Source of the DNA: an uncultured Eubacteriales bacterium
Lineage (GTDB): Bacteria; Bacillota; Clostridia; Oscillospirales; Oscillospiraceae
NCBI GenBank assembly: GCA_900320465.1
Contig: ONSQ01000001.1
Location: 27,365 to 91,364 of the forward strand
Length of the DNA: 64,000 bases
Direction of reading: 5' to 3'
Below, in pieces: positions 1-9,462 of this stretch. The first letter of the stretch is position 1. Every line of letters starts with the position of its first letter. The notes beneath the pieces were generated by a model. That model was not told the DNA's origin. It worked only from the letters and a program-made list of their open reading frames with translations, and did no database searches. The translations under genes were made by a program, and so were the position numbers.

Positions 1-2032
1 CATCGTCCACTACGAAGCGAAGGGTAAAGCTGCAGCACTCGTCTACCACGCCGTCTGCCGACGCGAACTCTTCGAAGCTCAACGGCTCGGCCTTGCCGTG
101 TATGGAAAGCTTGTCCATTCCCGCATAGCCCATGGGGACGAAGTAATTGTTCTCGTATTCCCCTGCGCTTCCGCCGGAAATGGCGCCTGCAAACTGAGGA
201 TCATCCAGGATGCGGCTCAGACTGTAACAGTTTGAAACCAGACTGCTGCGCTCTTCTTTGTTCTCAGCGCTATATCCGTTTCCCAATATGCCGCCCACAT
301 AGCGCTTGCCGCTGAGCGAGGCTTTCACACAGCAGGAGGAAATGCGTCCGTAGCTCAGACCGCAGATGCCGCCCGCGTAATCGCCCTCTTCGATCTGTAC
401 ATCGGAGAAGGTCTCGCAATGGAGTACCAAGCCAAAGTCCATGCGGCCCACGATGCCTCCGACGCACTCGTGTCTCGCCGTGACTTCGCCTCGGTTTACG
501 CAGCTCTGGATCGTCGCATGCAGGCTATAGCGGTTTTTGATCAGCGAATTAGAGGAGCTGTCCAGCAAGTTTTCGCCGTTCATCTCGCTGTTGAGCGAAA
601 TACCACCTGCGATGCCGCCCACATTGCTGTCGCCGTAAACCGCCCCGCTGTTTTCACACTTGTGAGTTTTGCCAAGTGTAAGCCCATCCCCATCCTCGGA
701 AGCAGATTCATCCGATACGATATCCGATTCCTCCGCTCCGGAGAGCAGGCTCATGGCTTGCACCGCCGTTCCGGATAGAGCGCTCAGATTATTGTTTATC
801 TTCTCAAAATCCGAAAGCAAAACGTCAGAATTGTCATCCAGGCTGCCGGTGATGCCGCTGAGTGTCCCGGATGCGGATGCGATACACCCCGCAAGCGTCT
901 CGCGAAAACCGCTGATGGATTCCGGGTCCTCCAGGTTCAACGAGCGCAGGGCGGTTGCCGCCGGGAGCATTGTAACCGAAAGGCCGGAGAGCTCCGCCAC
1001 CAGCTCGTCAGAGTACTCCCCGGCGTCGGCGATCGCACTGTTGATCGAATCGCTGAGCGCAGCGAAACGATAAGCAAGACCGCTGAGCAGATTCTGGGTC
1101 TCCTCGGTGACGATATACGGCTCGGCCAAGCCGACGATGCCCCCGACAGCACGGCGGCCATAGATCATGCCGTCGTTCCGGCAGCGGTCAATATACCCGC
1201 TGCTGTGACCAGCAACGCCGCCCACATTATAGCCAAGATGCACATAGCCGACGGTGCCGCTGTTGCTGCAGTTCTCCACAAAGCCGCAGGAGTAACCGCA
1301 TACACCGCCTGTGTCGCTGGTAATGGAGGCGTTGTCCGTGGTAATGCTCTGTATGAAATTGAGGATGCTGCTGGTATCGATGCTGTCCAGTCTGAGCGCA
1401 GGATCCACGCTCTCGGTGTTGATATAGGCACTGTTCTCGCAGCCCAGCAGCGCGCCGCTGTTATACCCGGCGATGCCGCCGGTCTCGGACAGTCCGGCAA
1501 CCGCGCCGCTGACCGAGCAAAGCGAAATCAGGCCGGTGGCTTCATTCACACCCGCAATGCCGCCGACCTGCCTTTTTCCCGTTACGGTTCCAGTAAAGCC
1601 GCAGGCGGTAACCGTGCCGCGGTTGCGTCCCACCAGACCTCCCACGGCGTTGTCGTCGCCCCGGGGACTTACCACGCCCGAGACATAAAGATTACGGATA
1701 TCCGCGTCCTTTCCGGTTTCCAGGAAAAGCCCGCAGGGCGACTGTGCGCTCTTCAGCGACAGATCGTAGATCGTGTGTCCGCCGCCGTCAAAGCTACCGT
1801 TAAAGATGGGGATCGAATCGAAGTCCACGTCGGACAGGCTGATATCGTTCATCAGCACGACCTTCACGCCGTCCGACCAGGTATCCAGTGAGCAGTTCTC
1901 TGCCAGCTTCACCAGATCTTCAGCGCTGGTAATGCGGATTTCATCCGTTTCTGCAAAGGCCGGCGCGACAAGCGCCGGGACCAAAAGCACACACAGGACG
2001 AGGCCGATGAAACGCATAAGGGCTTTATTCAT
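1..2032 (-). CDS. Secreted GLUG-repeat surface protein (partial, C-terminus off the left edge)
   Basis: The frame is open from an ATG at 2032 to the window edge, giving about 677 residues with no stop. The N-terminus is a signal peptide: MNKALMR, a hydrophobic core, then a probable AFA/ET cleavage site near residue 27. The body has about ten glycine-rich GLUG-type motifs (GGLVGRN, GGIAGVN, GGIAGYN, GGVCGYS, GGVAGHS, GGIVG, GGIAGG, GGICGLS, GGILGNG), a family that forms beta-solenoid stalks in exported proteins of gut Firmicutes. At about residues 315-450 the repeats are interrupted by a Ser/Ala/Leu-rich, apparently helical insert. The start codon overlaps the stop of the upstream MMPL gene (ATGA), so the two are co-translated and probably work together at the cell surface. 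No anchor is visible because the C-terminus is missing. Adhesion or binding is inference only. Confidence 0.8.
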   Translation of the reverse strand, partial: MNKALMRFIGLVLCVLLVPALVAPAFAETDEIRITSAEDLVKLAENCSLDTWSDGVKVVLMNDISLSDVDFDSIPIFNGSFDGGGHTIYDLSLKSAQSPCGLFLETGKDADIRNLYVSGVVSPRGDDNAVGGLVGRNRGTVTACGFTGTVTGKRQVGGIAGVNEATGLISLCSVSGAVAGLSETGGIAGYNSGALLGCENSAYINTESVDPALRLDSIDTSSILNFIQSITTDNASITSDTGGVCGYSCGFVENCSNSGTVGYVHLGYNVGGVAGHSSGYIDRCRNDGMIYGRRAVGGIVGLAEPYIVTEETQNLLSGLAYRFAALSDSINSAIADAGEYSDELVAELSGLSVTMLPAATALRSLNLEDPESISGFRETLAGCIASASGTLSGITGSLDDNSDVLLSDFEKINNNLSALSGTAVQAMSLLSGAEESDIVSDESASEDGDGLTLGKTHKCENSGAVYGDSNVGGIAGGISLNSEMNGENLLDSSSNSLIKNRYSLHATIQSCVNRGEVTARHECVGGIVGRMDFGLVLHCETFSDVQIEEGDYAGGICGLSYGRISSCCVKASLSGKRYVGGILGNGYSAENKEERSSLVSNCYSLSRILDDPQFAGAISGGSAGEYENNYFVPMGYAGMDKLSIHGKAEPLSFEEFASADGVVDECCSFTLRFVVDD

Positions 2033-4491
2033 TTGCCTCCACCTTCTTTCAGCACTTCCGATTCTCCGCCCTTTTCCTCCGACTTGCCGGAGAGCAGGCG
2101 TACATTGACTTCGCCGTCGATGGTGCCGCGGAACAGGCCGTTGACGGTGCCGCGGATCTCGCCGGCGATCAGACCGTCGACAGCCACCAGGCCATTTGTG
2201 CGCATATCACGCGAAACCGCAGGCATGGAAAATGAGGTCTTCTCCAGGATCTTGCCGCCCAGAATCAGAATCTGCGGCAGCACAAACATGACAAGGATGA
2301 TCGAAATGATCGTGCCGCGGCCCAGCGCGTCGCCGATTCCGTTGATCGTGCACTCGGTGGTGAGAAAGCTGATCAAAATGCCGGACACCGCCAGGATCGT
2401 ACCGGAGGTGAGGATCGTCGGGAAAGCAAAGTTCATGGCCTCAATGATGGCTTCTTTGGGCTTCATGGTTTTGACATTATCGGAGTAGCGATTGGCAATG
2501 ACGATGGCATAGTCGATATTGGCGCCCATTTGGATGGAGCTGACCACCAGCTGTGTCAGGAAGAACACGTCGCGATGGACAAGCGCCGGATAAGAGAAGT
2601 TCATCCAGATACTGCCCTGGATAACCAGGATCAGCAGCACCGGCATTCCGGCCGAGTTGAAGGTGAACAGCAGTACAACCAGCACGATGAGGATCGACAC
2701 AACGCTGACAACGATATTGTCCACTCGGAAGGATTTTTCAAACTCATATTGATTGGTGGAGTTGCCCACCACAAATACTTTACCGTCGGGATACTGCTCC
2801 TGGGCGGTCTGGCGGATGACGTCGGTGAACCGATAGGTTTCCTCTCCCGCCTCGCTGAGAGTGAGATAGACCAGCATGCGGTCATACTCGCTTCCCTCCA
2901 GCTGCCGCTTGCCCATGAGCATCTGGGCTTTGGCGTCCGCGAGCATATCCGCCTGTTCTCCCTCCAGGCTGATATAACCGTCGTCCACCTTGTCGCTGAC
3001 GTACAGAAGGATATCAATCAGCGGCACATTGTACTTGGCAATCCCACTGATCAGCTTGTCATAGTTTTCTCCGTGAACAGCGTATGCGGCATAGAGGAAT
3101 TCCGCTGTTTCATAGTCCAGCTTCATCAGTTCCGCAAACTGTCGCGGCGAGAGCTTATCGGCGAGCTTATAGCCGCCGATGGCGTCGGCGTTGGCAATAG
3201 CGGTGACGGAATCCACCTCGTCAAAGGCCTCCAGCTCGCGGATCAGCTTCTGCTCGGTACTGTAATCACCTCGCGGCACGACAACAGCGACCATAGCACG
3301 CGATGAAAAGGTTTCGCTGATCATCTTATCCGCGATCTGCGTCTCGTTCAGACGAGGTGTTTTGAGCGTGTCATAGCCGTACACGTAAGGGCAGCGATTG
3401 GACAGCACAATGGCGCCAAGGAGAATCAGCACGAAAATCGGCGGGATCACGCCACGGGTGGCATAGGCGAATCTGCCCACGAAGGGTACCTTGGGCACGA
3501 AGTTTTTATGTCGTGTTTTCTCCATCAGGTTGCCCAGCAGCATCAGCAAACCGGGCATGACCGTAAACACGCTCAGAAGAGAAAAGAAGATCGCCTTGAT
3601 CAGATTGACGGCCATATCTGGGCCGAGGCGGAATTTCATAAACATCATCGCCACAAGTCCGCCGATGGTGGTCAGACTACTGGCGCCCACCTCGGGAATA
3701 GCCTTGGAGAGAGAGATGATCACGGCTTCCCGCAGTTCGTGCCGCGCGCGCTCTTCCTTGAAACGGTTGCAGTAAATGACCGCGTAATCCAGCGACAGAG
3801 CAAGCTGCAGGATCGTTGTGACCGAGTTGGAAACAAAAGAGATCTTTCCCATAAGGAAATTGGTGCCCTGGTTCATGATCGCCGCAACAATGAAGGTCAG
3901 GCCGATGATCGGAACCTCCGCATAGGTCTGGGAGGTAAAGGTCAGAACGACCACCACGATAACCGCGACAAAGGCCGTGATCATGCTGACTTCCTGTTCG
4001 ATCAGCTTGGCACTGGTATCCCCCAGGGTGGTAGAGACATAGGTGTCATAGGGCTGGAGCACTGTACGCACGTGCTCAAGGGCGGTAAGGCAGGCTTCGT
4101 CCGTCTCCTCATAGTCAAAGGTGATGGAATACAGCGCCGAGGCCTTGCTGTAATGCTCGAGTGTATCGTCAAAGTCCACACTCTGCACGCCCTGGAGCGC
4201 CTTGAGCGAATCATAGAGAGACTGCGCCTCTTCGTAGGAGATGTTGGCCACCATGATTTTGGCCGAGCCGTAGGTGATGAACTGCTCCTCCATCACGTCC
4301 AGGCCCTCTTTGGTGGCAGAGCCGTGGGGCAGATAAGCGGTAAGATCATTCTCGACCTGGACCCACCTGCGGGAAAAAAGCGAGAAAACGATGGCGATCA
4401 GGACCAGCAGAAAAATCAGGTTTCGCTTGTCCACAATAAAGGAGGCTATGCGAACCATCGGCGTGTTTTTACTTTCGTTCTGTCTATCCAA
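2029..4491 (-). CDS. MMPL/RND-family membrane transporter
   Basis: This is a protein of about 820 residues with the two-fold RND/MMPL layout. An N-terminal membrane helix (NLIFLLVLIAIVFSLF) is followed by a large extracytoplasmic loop and about five helices, and the arrangement then repeats. Each half has the conserved membrane Asp-Tyr region (LDYAVIYCNR and IDYAIVIANR), typical of proton-coupled MMPL transporters. Such proteins export lipids, peptides or drugs; the substrate here is unknown. The TTG at 4491 is chosen as start because GAGGG lies seven bases upstream, giving MDRQNESKN; an upstream ATG at 4548 would add residues unlike the family, and the ATG at 4458 is another option. A strong promoter lies at 4616-4644. 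The stop overlaps the start of the secreted GLUG protein, implying one operon. Confidence 0.88.
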   Translation of the reverse strand: MDRQNESKNTPMVRIASFIVDKRNLIFLLVLIAIVFSLFSRRWVQVENDLTAYLPHGSATKEGLDVMEEQFITYGSAKIMVANISYEEAQSLYDSLKALQGVQSVDFDDTLEHYSKASALYSITFDYEETDEACLTALEHVRTVLQPYDTYVSTTLGDTSAKLIEQEVSMITAFVAVIVVVVLTFTSQTYAEVPIIGLTFIVAAIMNQGTNFLMGKISFVSNSVTTILQLALSLDYAVIYCNRFKEERARHELREAVIISLSKAIPEVGASSLTTIGGLVAMMFMKFRLGPDMAVNLIKAIFFSLLSVFTVMPGLLMLLGNLMEKTRHKNFVPKVPFVGRFAYATRGVIPPIFVLILLGAIVLSNRCPYVYGYDTLKTPRLNETQIADKMISETFSSRAMVAVVVPRGDYSTEQKLIRELEAFDEVDSVTAIANADAIGGYKLADKLSPRQFAELMKLDYETAEFLYAAYAVHGENYDKLISGIAKYNVPLIDILLYVSDKVDDGYISLEGEQADMLADAKAQMLMGKRQLEGSEYDRMLVYLTLSEAGEETYRFTDVIRQTAQEQYPDGKVFVVGNSTNQYEFEKSFRVDNIVVSVVSILIVLVVLLFTFNSAGMPVLLILVIQGSIWMNFSYPALVHRDVFFLTQLVVSSIQMGANIDYAIVIANRYSDNVKTMKPKEAIIEAMNFAFPTILTSGTILAVSGILISFLTTECTINGIGDALGRGTIISIILVMFVLPQILILGGKILEKTSFSMPAVSRDMRTNGLVAVDGLIAGEIRGTVNGLFRGTIDGEVNVRLLSGKSEEKGGESEVLKEGGGK

Positions 4492-4615
4492 CGAAATACC
4501 CTCTTTTTTCTGAATTCGAAACAGCAGCAACAGCAAAACAGAGCGCATATCACAACGGTATGCTGGTGCAGTATTGCCTATGCCGGTGGAAGAGATTTAC
4601 AAATCACAAACTGTT

Positions 4616-4644
4616 ATTATAGTCCTGCTTTATGAACATTTCAA
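4616..4644 (-). promoter_or_regulatory. Sigma-A promoter of the MMPL/GLUG operon
   Basis: TTGAAA (4644-4639), a 17-bp spacer and a perfect TATAAT (4621-4616) lie on the minus strand, about 125 bp upstream of the MMPL start. The match is near consensus, so strong constitutive transcription is expected unless it is repressed. Confidence 0.75.
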
Positions 4645-4937
4645 GCCGAAAAGCCTATGTTCAGCAACAGGAAAGCGGCGGTATGGGTCCTGGGCCTCAC
4701 ACCGCCGCCGATCTTCTCAGTCGTGCTGGCAGCCCCTACCGCGATCTTGTCGCCAAAGCGAGCCTGTGACGCAAAAGGATTATCCGCAGCAGACGTCACG
4801 GCGTTCTTCTCTCCCGAACGCTCCGTGACAAAGCGCGTATTTCTGCCGGCGCCGAAGAATTTTGCCAGAGCCTCGATGTTGCCTATATCCGTTGCGGTTA
4901 ATCCCGTTTCCCCAAAGTGAAAGATACATGTGTCCAT
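4641..4937 (-). CDS. Hypothetical 98-aa ORF, possibly a decayed gene
   Basis: The ORF starts MDTCIFHFGETGLTAT and contains an Ala/Gly-rich stretch; no family was recognised. Codon use looks moderately coherent (GC-rich third positions). It has no clear ribosome binding site, begins directly after the stop of another small ORF (TAA then ATG), and its last codons overlap the -35 of the MMPL promoter. It may be a remnant or spurious. A plus-strand frame over the same DNA is no more convincing. Confidence 0.25.
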   Translation of the reverse strand: MDTCIFHFGETGLTATDIGNIEALAKFFGAGRNTRFVTERSGEKNAVTSAADNPFASQARFGDKIAVGAASTTEKIGGGVRPRTHTAAFLLLNIGFSA

Positions 4938-5087
4938 TTAATCGATTTTGCCAACGAAACGGAAGATGATCTCGATTTCCTCCTGTCGGGAGCTGATGTC
5001 GTCTTCCGTTGCTTCATGGACACTGTTTTTCTCGATCAGAGCAGTCAGAATCTCAGCCGTCTGTTCTTCGGGACTTCCGATTTCCAT
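4938..5087 (-). CDS. Hypothetical 49-aa ORF, possible fragment of a larger gene
   Basis: The ORF runs from MEIGSPEEQTAEIL to FRFVGKID. It is acidic, apparently helical, and unrecognised. Upstream in the same frame a TGA at 5108-5106 is preceded by further plausible codons (CFKVIG), which looks like a gene interrupted by a point mutation. It is followed immediately by the 98-aa ORF. There is no good ribosome binding site. Confidence 0.25.
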   Translation of the reverse strand: MEIGSPEEQTAEILTALIEKNSVHEATEDDISSRQEEIEIIFRFVGKID

Positions 5088-5217
5088 GATAATGTGGTTC
5101 TTAATTCAGCCGATTACTTTGAAGCACAGGTATTCATGCGGAGGGGGAAAGGAGGGGTATGGGCAAGCAGTCAGAGTATTCAGTTTTTCTCACGTCTAAC
5201 TAATACTCGAAAAACCT

Positions 5218-5245
5218 TTGAAAAAACTGCTCCTTGTGTTATAAT
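5218..5245 (+). promoter_or_regulatory. Sigma-A promoter upstream of the kinase/lipoprotein operon
   Basis: TTGAAA (5218-5223), a 16-bp spacer and TATAAT (5240-5245). The predicted transcript would start near 5252, directly at the first arm of a 13-bp hairpin. A second TATAAT at 5397-5402 has only a weak -35. Confidence 0.65.
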
Positions 5246-5410
5246 GATTATAGGATGGCGAAATCAATCGAATCATCGATTGATTTCGCTGTCAAACGGC
5301 AAGTTTGGCAGCGAATTGATTATTCTCGCCGCTCAGGCGGCAGCCGAAAAGCGCGGCAGCGCGGCACTTTATACCATGAGCTCCGCGCGCTTATGGTATA
5401 ATACTATTTT
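5237..5410. repeat. Palindromic repeat-like (MITE-like) element with nested hairpins
   Basis: Three inverted repeats are nested here. The first is a perfect 13-bp arm pair at 5258-5270 and 5277-5289 with a 6-nt loop. The second pairs 5285-5297 with 5303-5315 and shares five bases with the first, so the two structures exclude each other. The third has 9-bp arms TTATACCAT (5369-5377) and ATGGTATAA (5393-5401), with an extra inner AGC/GCT pair, and covers a -10 hexamer. The outer ends form an imperfect inverted repeat (ATAATGATTATAGGATGGCG against ATAGTATTATACCATAAGCG, read inward). This resembles a small non-autonomous mobile repeat, but only one copy is in the window, so mobility is inferred. 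Confidence 0.45.
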
Positions 5411-5460
5411 TCTCTTTTATCAACAGTATAGATATCAACTGTAGGGGAACGGGGAACTCT

Positions 5461-7998
5461 ATGAAAAAAACATGGGTCACGATTGTCAATGTGTTCATTA
5501 TGATCGCTATGCTAACCTTTGTGGTTCTTTATTCCAACTTTGAGAACAAATATGCAACCCAAAGGCAGATAGAGCATTATGAAAGCACCTTGATCACGAT
5601 GGAGCATGTCACCGAGAATTATCTGGAGGGTGAGCAGCGCATCTGTGATGTTTGGGCACGCTATATCAACAGTGAGAACATGACCATCGAGGAAGCCGCT
5701 TCCTTCATTCGGATTTCTCATGTACTGCCGAAGGCCTCTGCGCATATTGTATATTTTGATACGCTGTCCGGTCTGTCTACGAGAGCAAGGCAGGACAGCG
5801 CCAATGACTATACCGTCTCTTATGAACGATTGGATCTCCTGAACGAGGTGAGCTGGATCTCTGATATAGGGGAATCCATCAATATTTCCCGTGCCTATAC
5901 AAACCCGATCAACGGGGAACAATCCATAGCTTTCTGCAATTATATTTCTCTTCGTGATCCGGAAACCGGTAAGCCCCGGGACGCCATATTGCTGCGTGTG
6001 CTGCCGATCTCAGAGCTTGAGCAGAAATGGGTTTTCCCGCAGGAAGAGTTTGAAAATGTCGAGCTTTCCATGATCGGTGCGGCCGGGGATTACATCATCA
6101 AGGGGCATTCCTTCAAAAATTCCAGTTTCTTTGAATTCTACAGGTCGTACAACACCTCAGATCCCGCCTCCGCACAAGAACTCTTTGGAAGAATGACTTC
6201 GTCAACCGGCTCTGTTACCATGCTTAACTCCCGCGGCGAGGAATGTATACTGGCATTTACTCCGATTGCCGCCACAGAGGGATGGACGCTTCTCAGTCTC
6301 ATGCCAATGAAGGATCTGAGGATTAATACCGAAAACTGGCTGCTGATAGGGGTTATATCCGCCGGGCTCTTGATCCTGTTCGTTTTTGATCTGGCCGTCA
6401 TCGTTAGTTTCAACAAGAAGCTCCAGGCGGCGGCGCAGGAAGCGGCGTCGGCAAACAAAGCGAAAACCGATTTTCTTTCAACAATGTCTCACGATATCCG
6501 AACGCCGATGAACGCGATCATCGGTCTTACCACGATCGCGGAAAAGAATCTCGGCGATACGGCATCTGTGGGAGAGAACCTGAGAAAGATCACACTGGCC
6601 AGCAATCATCTGCTCACGCTGATCAACGATATTCTGGATATTTCCAAGGTCGAGAGCGGAAAACTGAACCTGAGCCCGCTGACCTTTTCCATTGTTGAGA
6701 CGGTGGAAAATCTCGTAAATCTGTCCCAGCCGATGATAAAGGAAAAGAATATTGATTTCAATTTCCGCATCGGTCGGATGGAAAAAGAGTATTTCTACGC
6801 TGACCAGCTTCGGCTGAATCAGATCTATATCAACATCCTTTCCAATGCCATTAAATACACGGAACCCGGCGGACGTGTCAGCGTGGACATGCGCGAGGAG
6901 GAAAGCCAAAGGGACGGCTGTGTGCGGCTAACGTACATCGTATCCGATACCGGTATCGGCATGAGTCCGGAATTTATGGCAAACATGTATCAGCCTTTTT
7001 CGCGCCAGACAGACAGCCGGGTGAACAGTATTCAAGGTACCGGGCTCGGCCTTGCCATCACAAAGCAGATGGTCGACCTGATGGGAGGCACCATCGACTG
7101 CCAGAGCGAGCAGGGGAAAGGAACGACATTTACCGTAATACTGGATCTTCCTATCGCCGATCGGCAAAGAGATGACATGATGCTTGATTCGATGGATGTT
7201 CTGGTCGTGGATGACGATGAGATCCTTCTGGAGACCGCAGTTGATACACTGGAATCTCTCGGCGTAACAGCCGACCATGCCGGCAGCGGACTGGAAGCGC
7301 TCGGTATGATCACACATCGGAACAAAACAGGACGGGACTACAGTGTTGTGATCCTGGACTGGAAGATGCCGGATATCGACGGCGTCGAAACGATTCACCG
7401 GATCCGCGCCGAGGTGAATGAAAATATCCCCATTTTGCTGATCTCCGCTTATGACTGGTCCGATATCGAGGATGCGGCGAAGGAGGCCGGAGCAAACGGT
7501 TTTGTCAGCAAGCCGCTGTTCCGCTCCAAGCTTTACGATAAAATCAATGAGCTCCTTGGGAACGAGACAAAGTCCGTGGAGCCGGAGACAGACTATTCCG
7601 ATCTGCAGGGATTGAACATTCTTATTGCGGAGGATAATGATATCAACTGGGAAATCATTTCCGCCATGCTCGGTATGTTCGGGATCACGACGGAGCGCGC
7701 CGAAAACGGACGCATCTGTGTGGAAAAAATGACTCAGGCAGCAGAGGGAAGCTATGCTCTGATTTTTATGGACATACAGATGCCGGAGATGAACGGGCTT
7801 GAGGCCACAAGGAATATCCGTGCAATGGATGATCCGTGGGCGTCTTCGATCCCGATCATTGCCATGACTGCGGACGCGTTTTCCGAGAATGTCACAGAGT
7901 GTCTGAACGCCGGCATGAACGGACATATCGCAAAGCCGATCGACATCAAGCTTGTAATCAAAGAAATTCGCAGGATTAAGGAGGAGAAGAGATCATGA
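5461..7998 (+). CDS. Hybrid sensor histidine kinase (HisKA-HATPase-REC-REC)
   Basis: The protein has 845 residues. A membrane helix at about 8-25 and another at about 293-317 enclose an extracytoplasmic sensor region of about 265 residues, probably Cache-like. Next come HisKA with phospho-acceptor His344 (TMSHDIRTP), an HATPase with N-box [16 protein letters not shown] and GTGLGLAIT, receiver 1 with Asp633 (ILDWKMPD) and receiver 2 with Asp771 (FMDIQMPEM), ending in AKPID. There is no Hpt domain or DNA-binding output, so phosphate must pass to an unlinked partner. The stop overlaps the start of a lipoprotein gene (ATGA), suggesting that the binding protein presents ligand to this kinase. Promoters lie inside the palindromic element upstream. 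G+C looks lower than in the housekeeping blocks. Confidence 0.92.
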   Translation: MKKTWVTIVNVFIMIAMLTFVVLYSNFENKYATQRQIEHYESTLITMEHVTENYLEGEQRICDVWARYINSENMTIEEAASFIRISHVLPKASAHIVYFDTLSGLSTRARQDSANDYTVSYERLDLLNEVSWISDIGESINISRAYTNPINGEQSIAFCNYISLRDPETGKPRDAILLRVLPISELEQKWVFPQEEFENVELSMIGAAGDYIIKGHSFKNSSFFEFYRSYNTSDPASAQELFGRMTSSTGSVTMLNSRGEECILAFTPIAATEGWTLLSLMPMKDLRINTENWLLIGVISAGLLILFVFDLAVIVSFNKKLQAAAQEAASANKAKTDFLSTMSHDIRTPMNAIIGLTTIAEKNLGDTASVGENLRKITLASNHLLTLINDILDISKVESGKLNLSPLTFSIVETVENLVNLSQPMIKEKNIDFNFRIGRMEKEYFYADQLRLNQIYINILSNAIKYTEPGGRVSVDMREEESQRDGCVRLTYIVSDTGIGMSPEFMANMYQPFSRQTDSRVNSIQGTGLGLAITKQMVDLMGGTIDCQSEQGKGTTFTVILDLPIADRQRDDMMLDSMDVLVVDDDEILLETAVDTLESLGVTADHAGSGLEALGMITHRNKTGRDYSVVILDWKMPDIDGVETIHRIRAEVNENIPILLISAYDWSDIEDAAKEAGANGFVSKPLFRSKLYDKINELLGNETKSVEPETDYSDLQGLNILIAEDNDINWEIISAMLGMFGITTERAENGRICVEKMTQAAEGSYALIFMDIQMPEMNGLEATRNIRAMDDPWASSIPIIAMTADAFSENVTECLNAGMNGHIAKPIDIKLVIKEIRRIKEEKRS

Positions 7999-9287
7999 AA
8001 AAAATGCTCTGCGTTGTTCTGGTGCTCTGCACGCTCGTATCGCTGGCGGCCTGCGGCAGCAAGCCGCAGGAGGCGCCCGCCTCTGCCGGATTCCAGCCAG
8101 CTCTCGACACGGGCACGAGCTGCAAGATCACTGTTGTCGGAAGCTATGACAACTTTGAGGCCCTGGAGGCCGCCTTTGACCGCTTCAACGAGATCTATCC
8201 GAACGTACAGCTCAGCTATGTGAAGCTGGACGACTATAACAACGTGCTGGGCACGGTGTTGGAGGGCAATGACAAGCCCAACATTTTCTTCTCTCATGCC
8301 TGGATGATCGGGAATGAAAAATATGCTCCGGTCTTTGCGCATATGGAGGAGCTTTCGGACGCCGCGCTGGGCTTGGATCTGGACTGTGTCCGCCCCGGTC
8401 TGATCAATCATGATAAGGAAGGCCGTGTTCTGATGGTTCCGGTTTTTTCCAGAACCTATGGCATGCTGGTGAACAACGATCTCTTTGAAAAGGAAGGTAT
8501 CCGTGTCCCGGCGACATGGGCAGAGCTGCTGGCCGTCTGCGAAGCCTTCCGCAGCAAGGGTTACAACAGCCCTATGATGGGTTACAGTCTCAAATCGTCC
8601 AGTTGTTTTATGAATACGGTCGCTTATCCGCTTTTTGTAGCCACGCTTGCGGACAATCCGGAAGCGCTTGCTCTTGCCAATGAACTGGATCCCGCAGCGG
8701 GAGAATACATGCGTCCGGCCTTGGAAGCGGTAGAGCAGTTGATTCGAAACGGTTGTATCGATCTCGAAGCGTGTGATAAGATCGAGGACAACTATTCCCA
8801 GGTGATCCTGCGCTTTTTTGAAGGTGATGTGCCGATGATGATCTGTACTGCGGATACCGTATCTGGGACTCAGAAAAGGGAAAGCCAGTCTGAGGCGTTC
8901 TCCAATGCGCCCTTCCACTATACTTTTTCGCCTATCCCTCTGACAGATGACGGCGGATATTTTATCGACAGTCCTTCTGTGCAGTTCTCCGTAAACAAGA
9001 CCTGCGATGACCTGGATATGACAAACGAATTCATGCGCTTTCTGATCACTGACAGTACGCTGAACGAAATGGCTTCTGTGAAGCGTCTGGTAACGCCTAC
9101 CTCGGATCTGTCCTTTGACTCGGTATATGCACCTTTTGGTCAGGTGCCATCCGACCGTATCATCTCCCCTGAAGTGCTTGGTATCAAGGATCCGCTCACG
9201 GTCCAAATCCGGAATGCAGCGTTCCGGGTAGGAACTGGGGAAATCACGGTGGACGAAGCCATTGCAATGTACGGGAGCTTTGAGTAA
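7995..9287 (+). CDS. Solitary extracellular solute-binding lipoprotein (ABC family 1 type)
   Basis: The protein has 430 residues. A lipoprotein signal peptide ends in LAAC with lipidated Cys20. The mature part follows the family 1 binding-protein pattern: an early [26 protein letters not shown] segment (like sugar-binding proteins), central [14 protein letters not shown], and late [11 protein letters not shown]. Normally such proteins feed ABC permeases, but no permease or ATPase gene is adjacent. Instead it overlaps the upstream hybrid kinase by four bases. I infer a role as ligand-binding co-sensor for that kinase, perhaps for a sugar; the ligand cannot be read from sequence. A long terminator follows at 9383. 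Confidence 0.88.
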   Translation: MKKMLCVVLVLCTLVSLAACGSKPQEAPASAGFQPALDTGTSCKITVVGSYDNFEALEAAFDRFNEIYPNVQLSYVKLDDYNNVLGTVLEGNDKPNIFFSHAWMIGNEKYAPVFAHMEELSDAALGLDLDCVRPGLINHDKEGRVLMVPVFSRTYGMLVNNDLFEKEGIRVPATWAELLAVCEAFRSKGYNSPMMGYSLKSSSCFMNTVAYPLFVATLADNPEALALANELDPAAGEYMRPALEAVEQLIRNGCIDLEACDKIEDNYSQVILRFFEGDVPMMICTADTVSGTQKRESQSEAFSNAPFHYTFSPIPLTDDGGYFIDSPSVQFSVNKTCDDLDMTNEFMRFLITDSTLNEMASVKRLVTPTSDLSFDSVYAPFGQVPSDRIISPEVLGIKDPLTVQIRNAAFRVGTGEITVDEAIAMYGSFE

Positions 9288-9382
9288 TACGATTATCTGA
9301 TTAATACTATTATCGGATTATAATCTTTAATCGGATAAGCCGCAGGGAAAAACCGCACTTGATACAAGGAGCATAATTATAT

Positions 9383-9428
9383 GGCTCAGGGGAGAAGCAC
9401 GAGCAGTGCTTCTCCCCTGAGCCGTTTT
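9383..9428 (+). terminator. Intrinsic terminator between convergent genes
   Basis: Perfect 18-bp arms GGCTCAGGGGAGAAGCAC (9383-9400) and their complement (9406-9423) with a 5-nt loop, then GTTTTCC. It sits between the lipoprotein gene (plus) and the second kinase (minus) and probably serves both directions. Confidence 0.8.
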
Positions 9429-9462
9429 CCGTGTGGAGGCATCTATTCACTTGCCAACCCAA

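Noticed and set aside
9288-9382. AT-rich stretch with loosely repeated ATTATCNGATTA motifs after the lipoprotein gene.
   Set aside because: The repeats are imperfect and irregularly spaced, and lie downstream of both convergent genes; no function could be argued.
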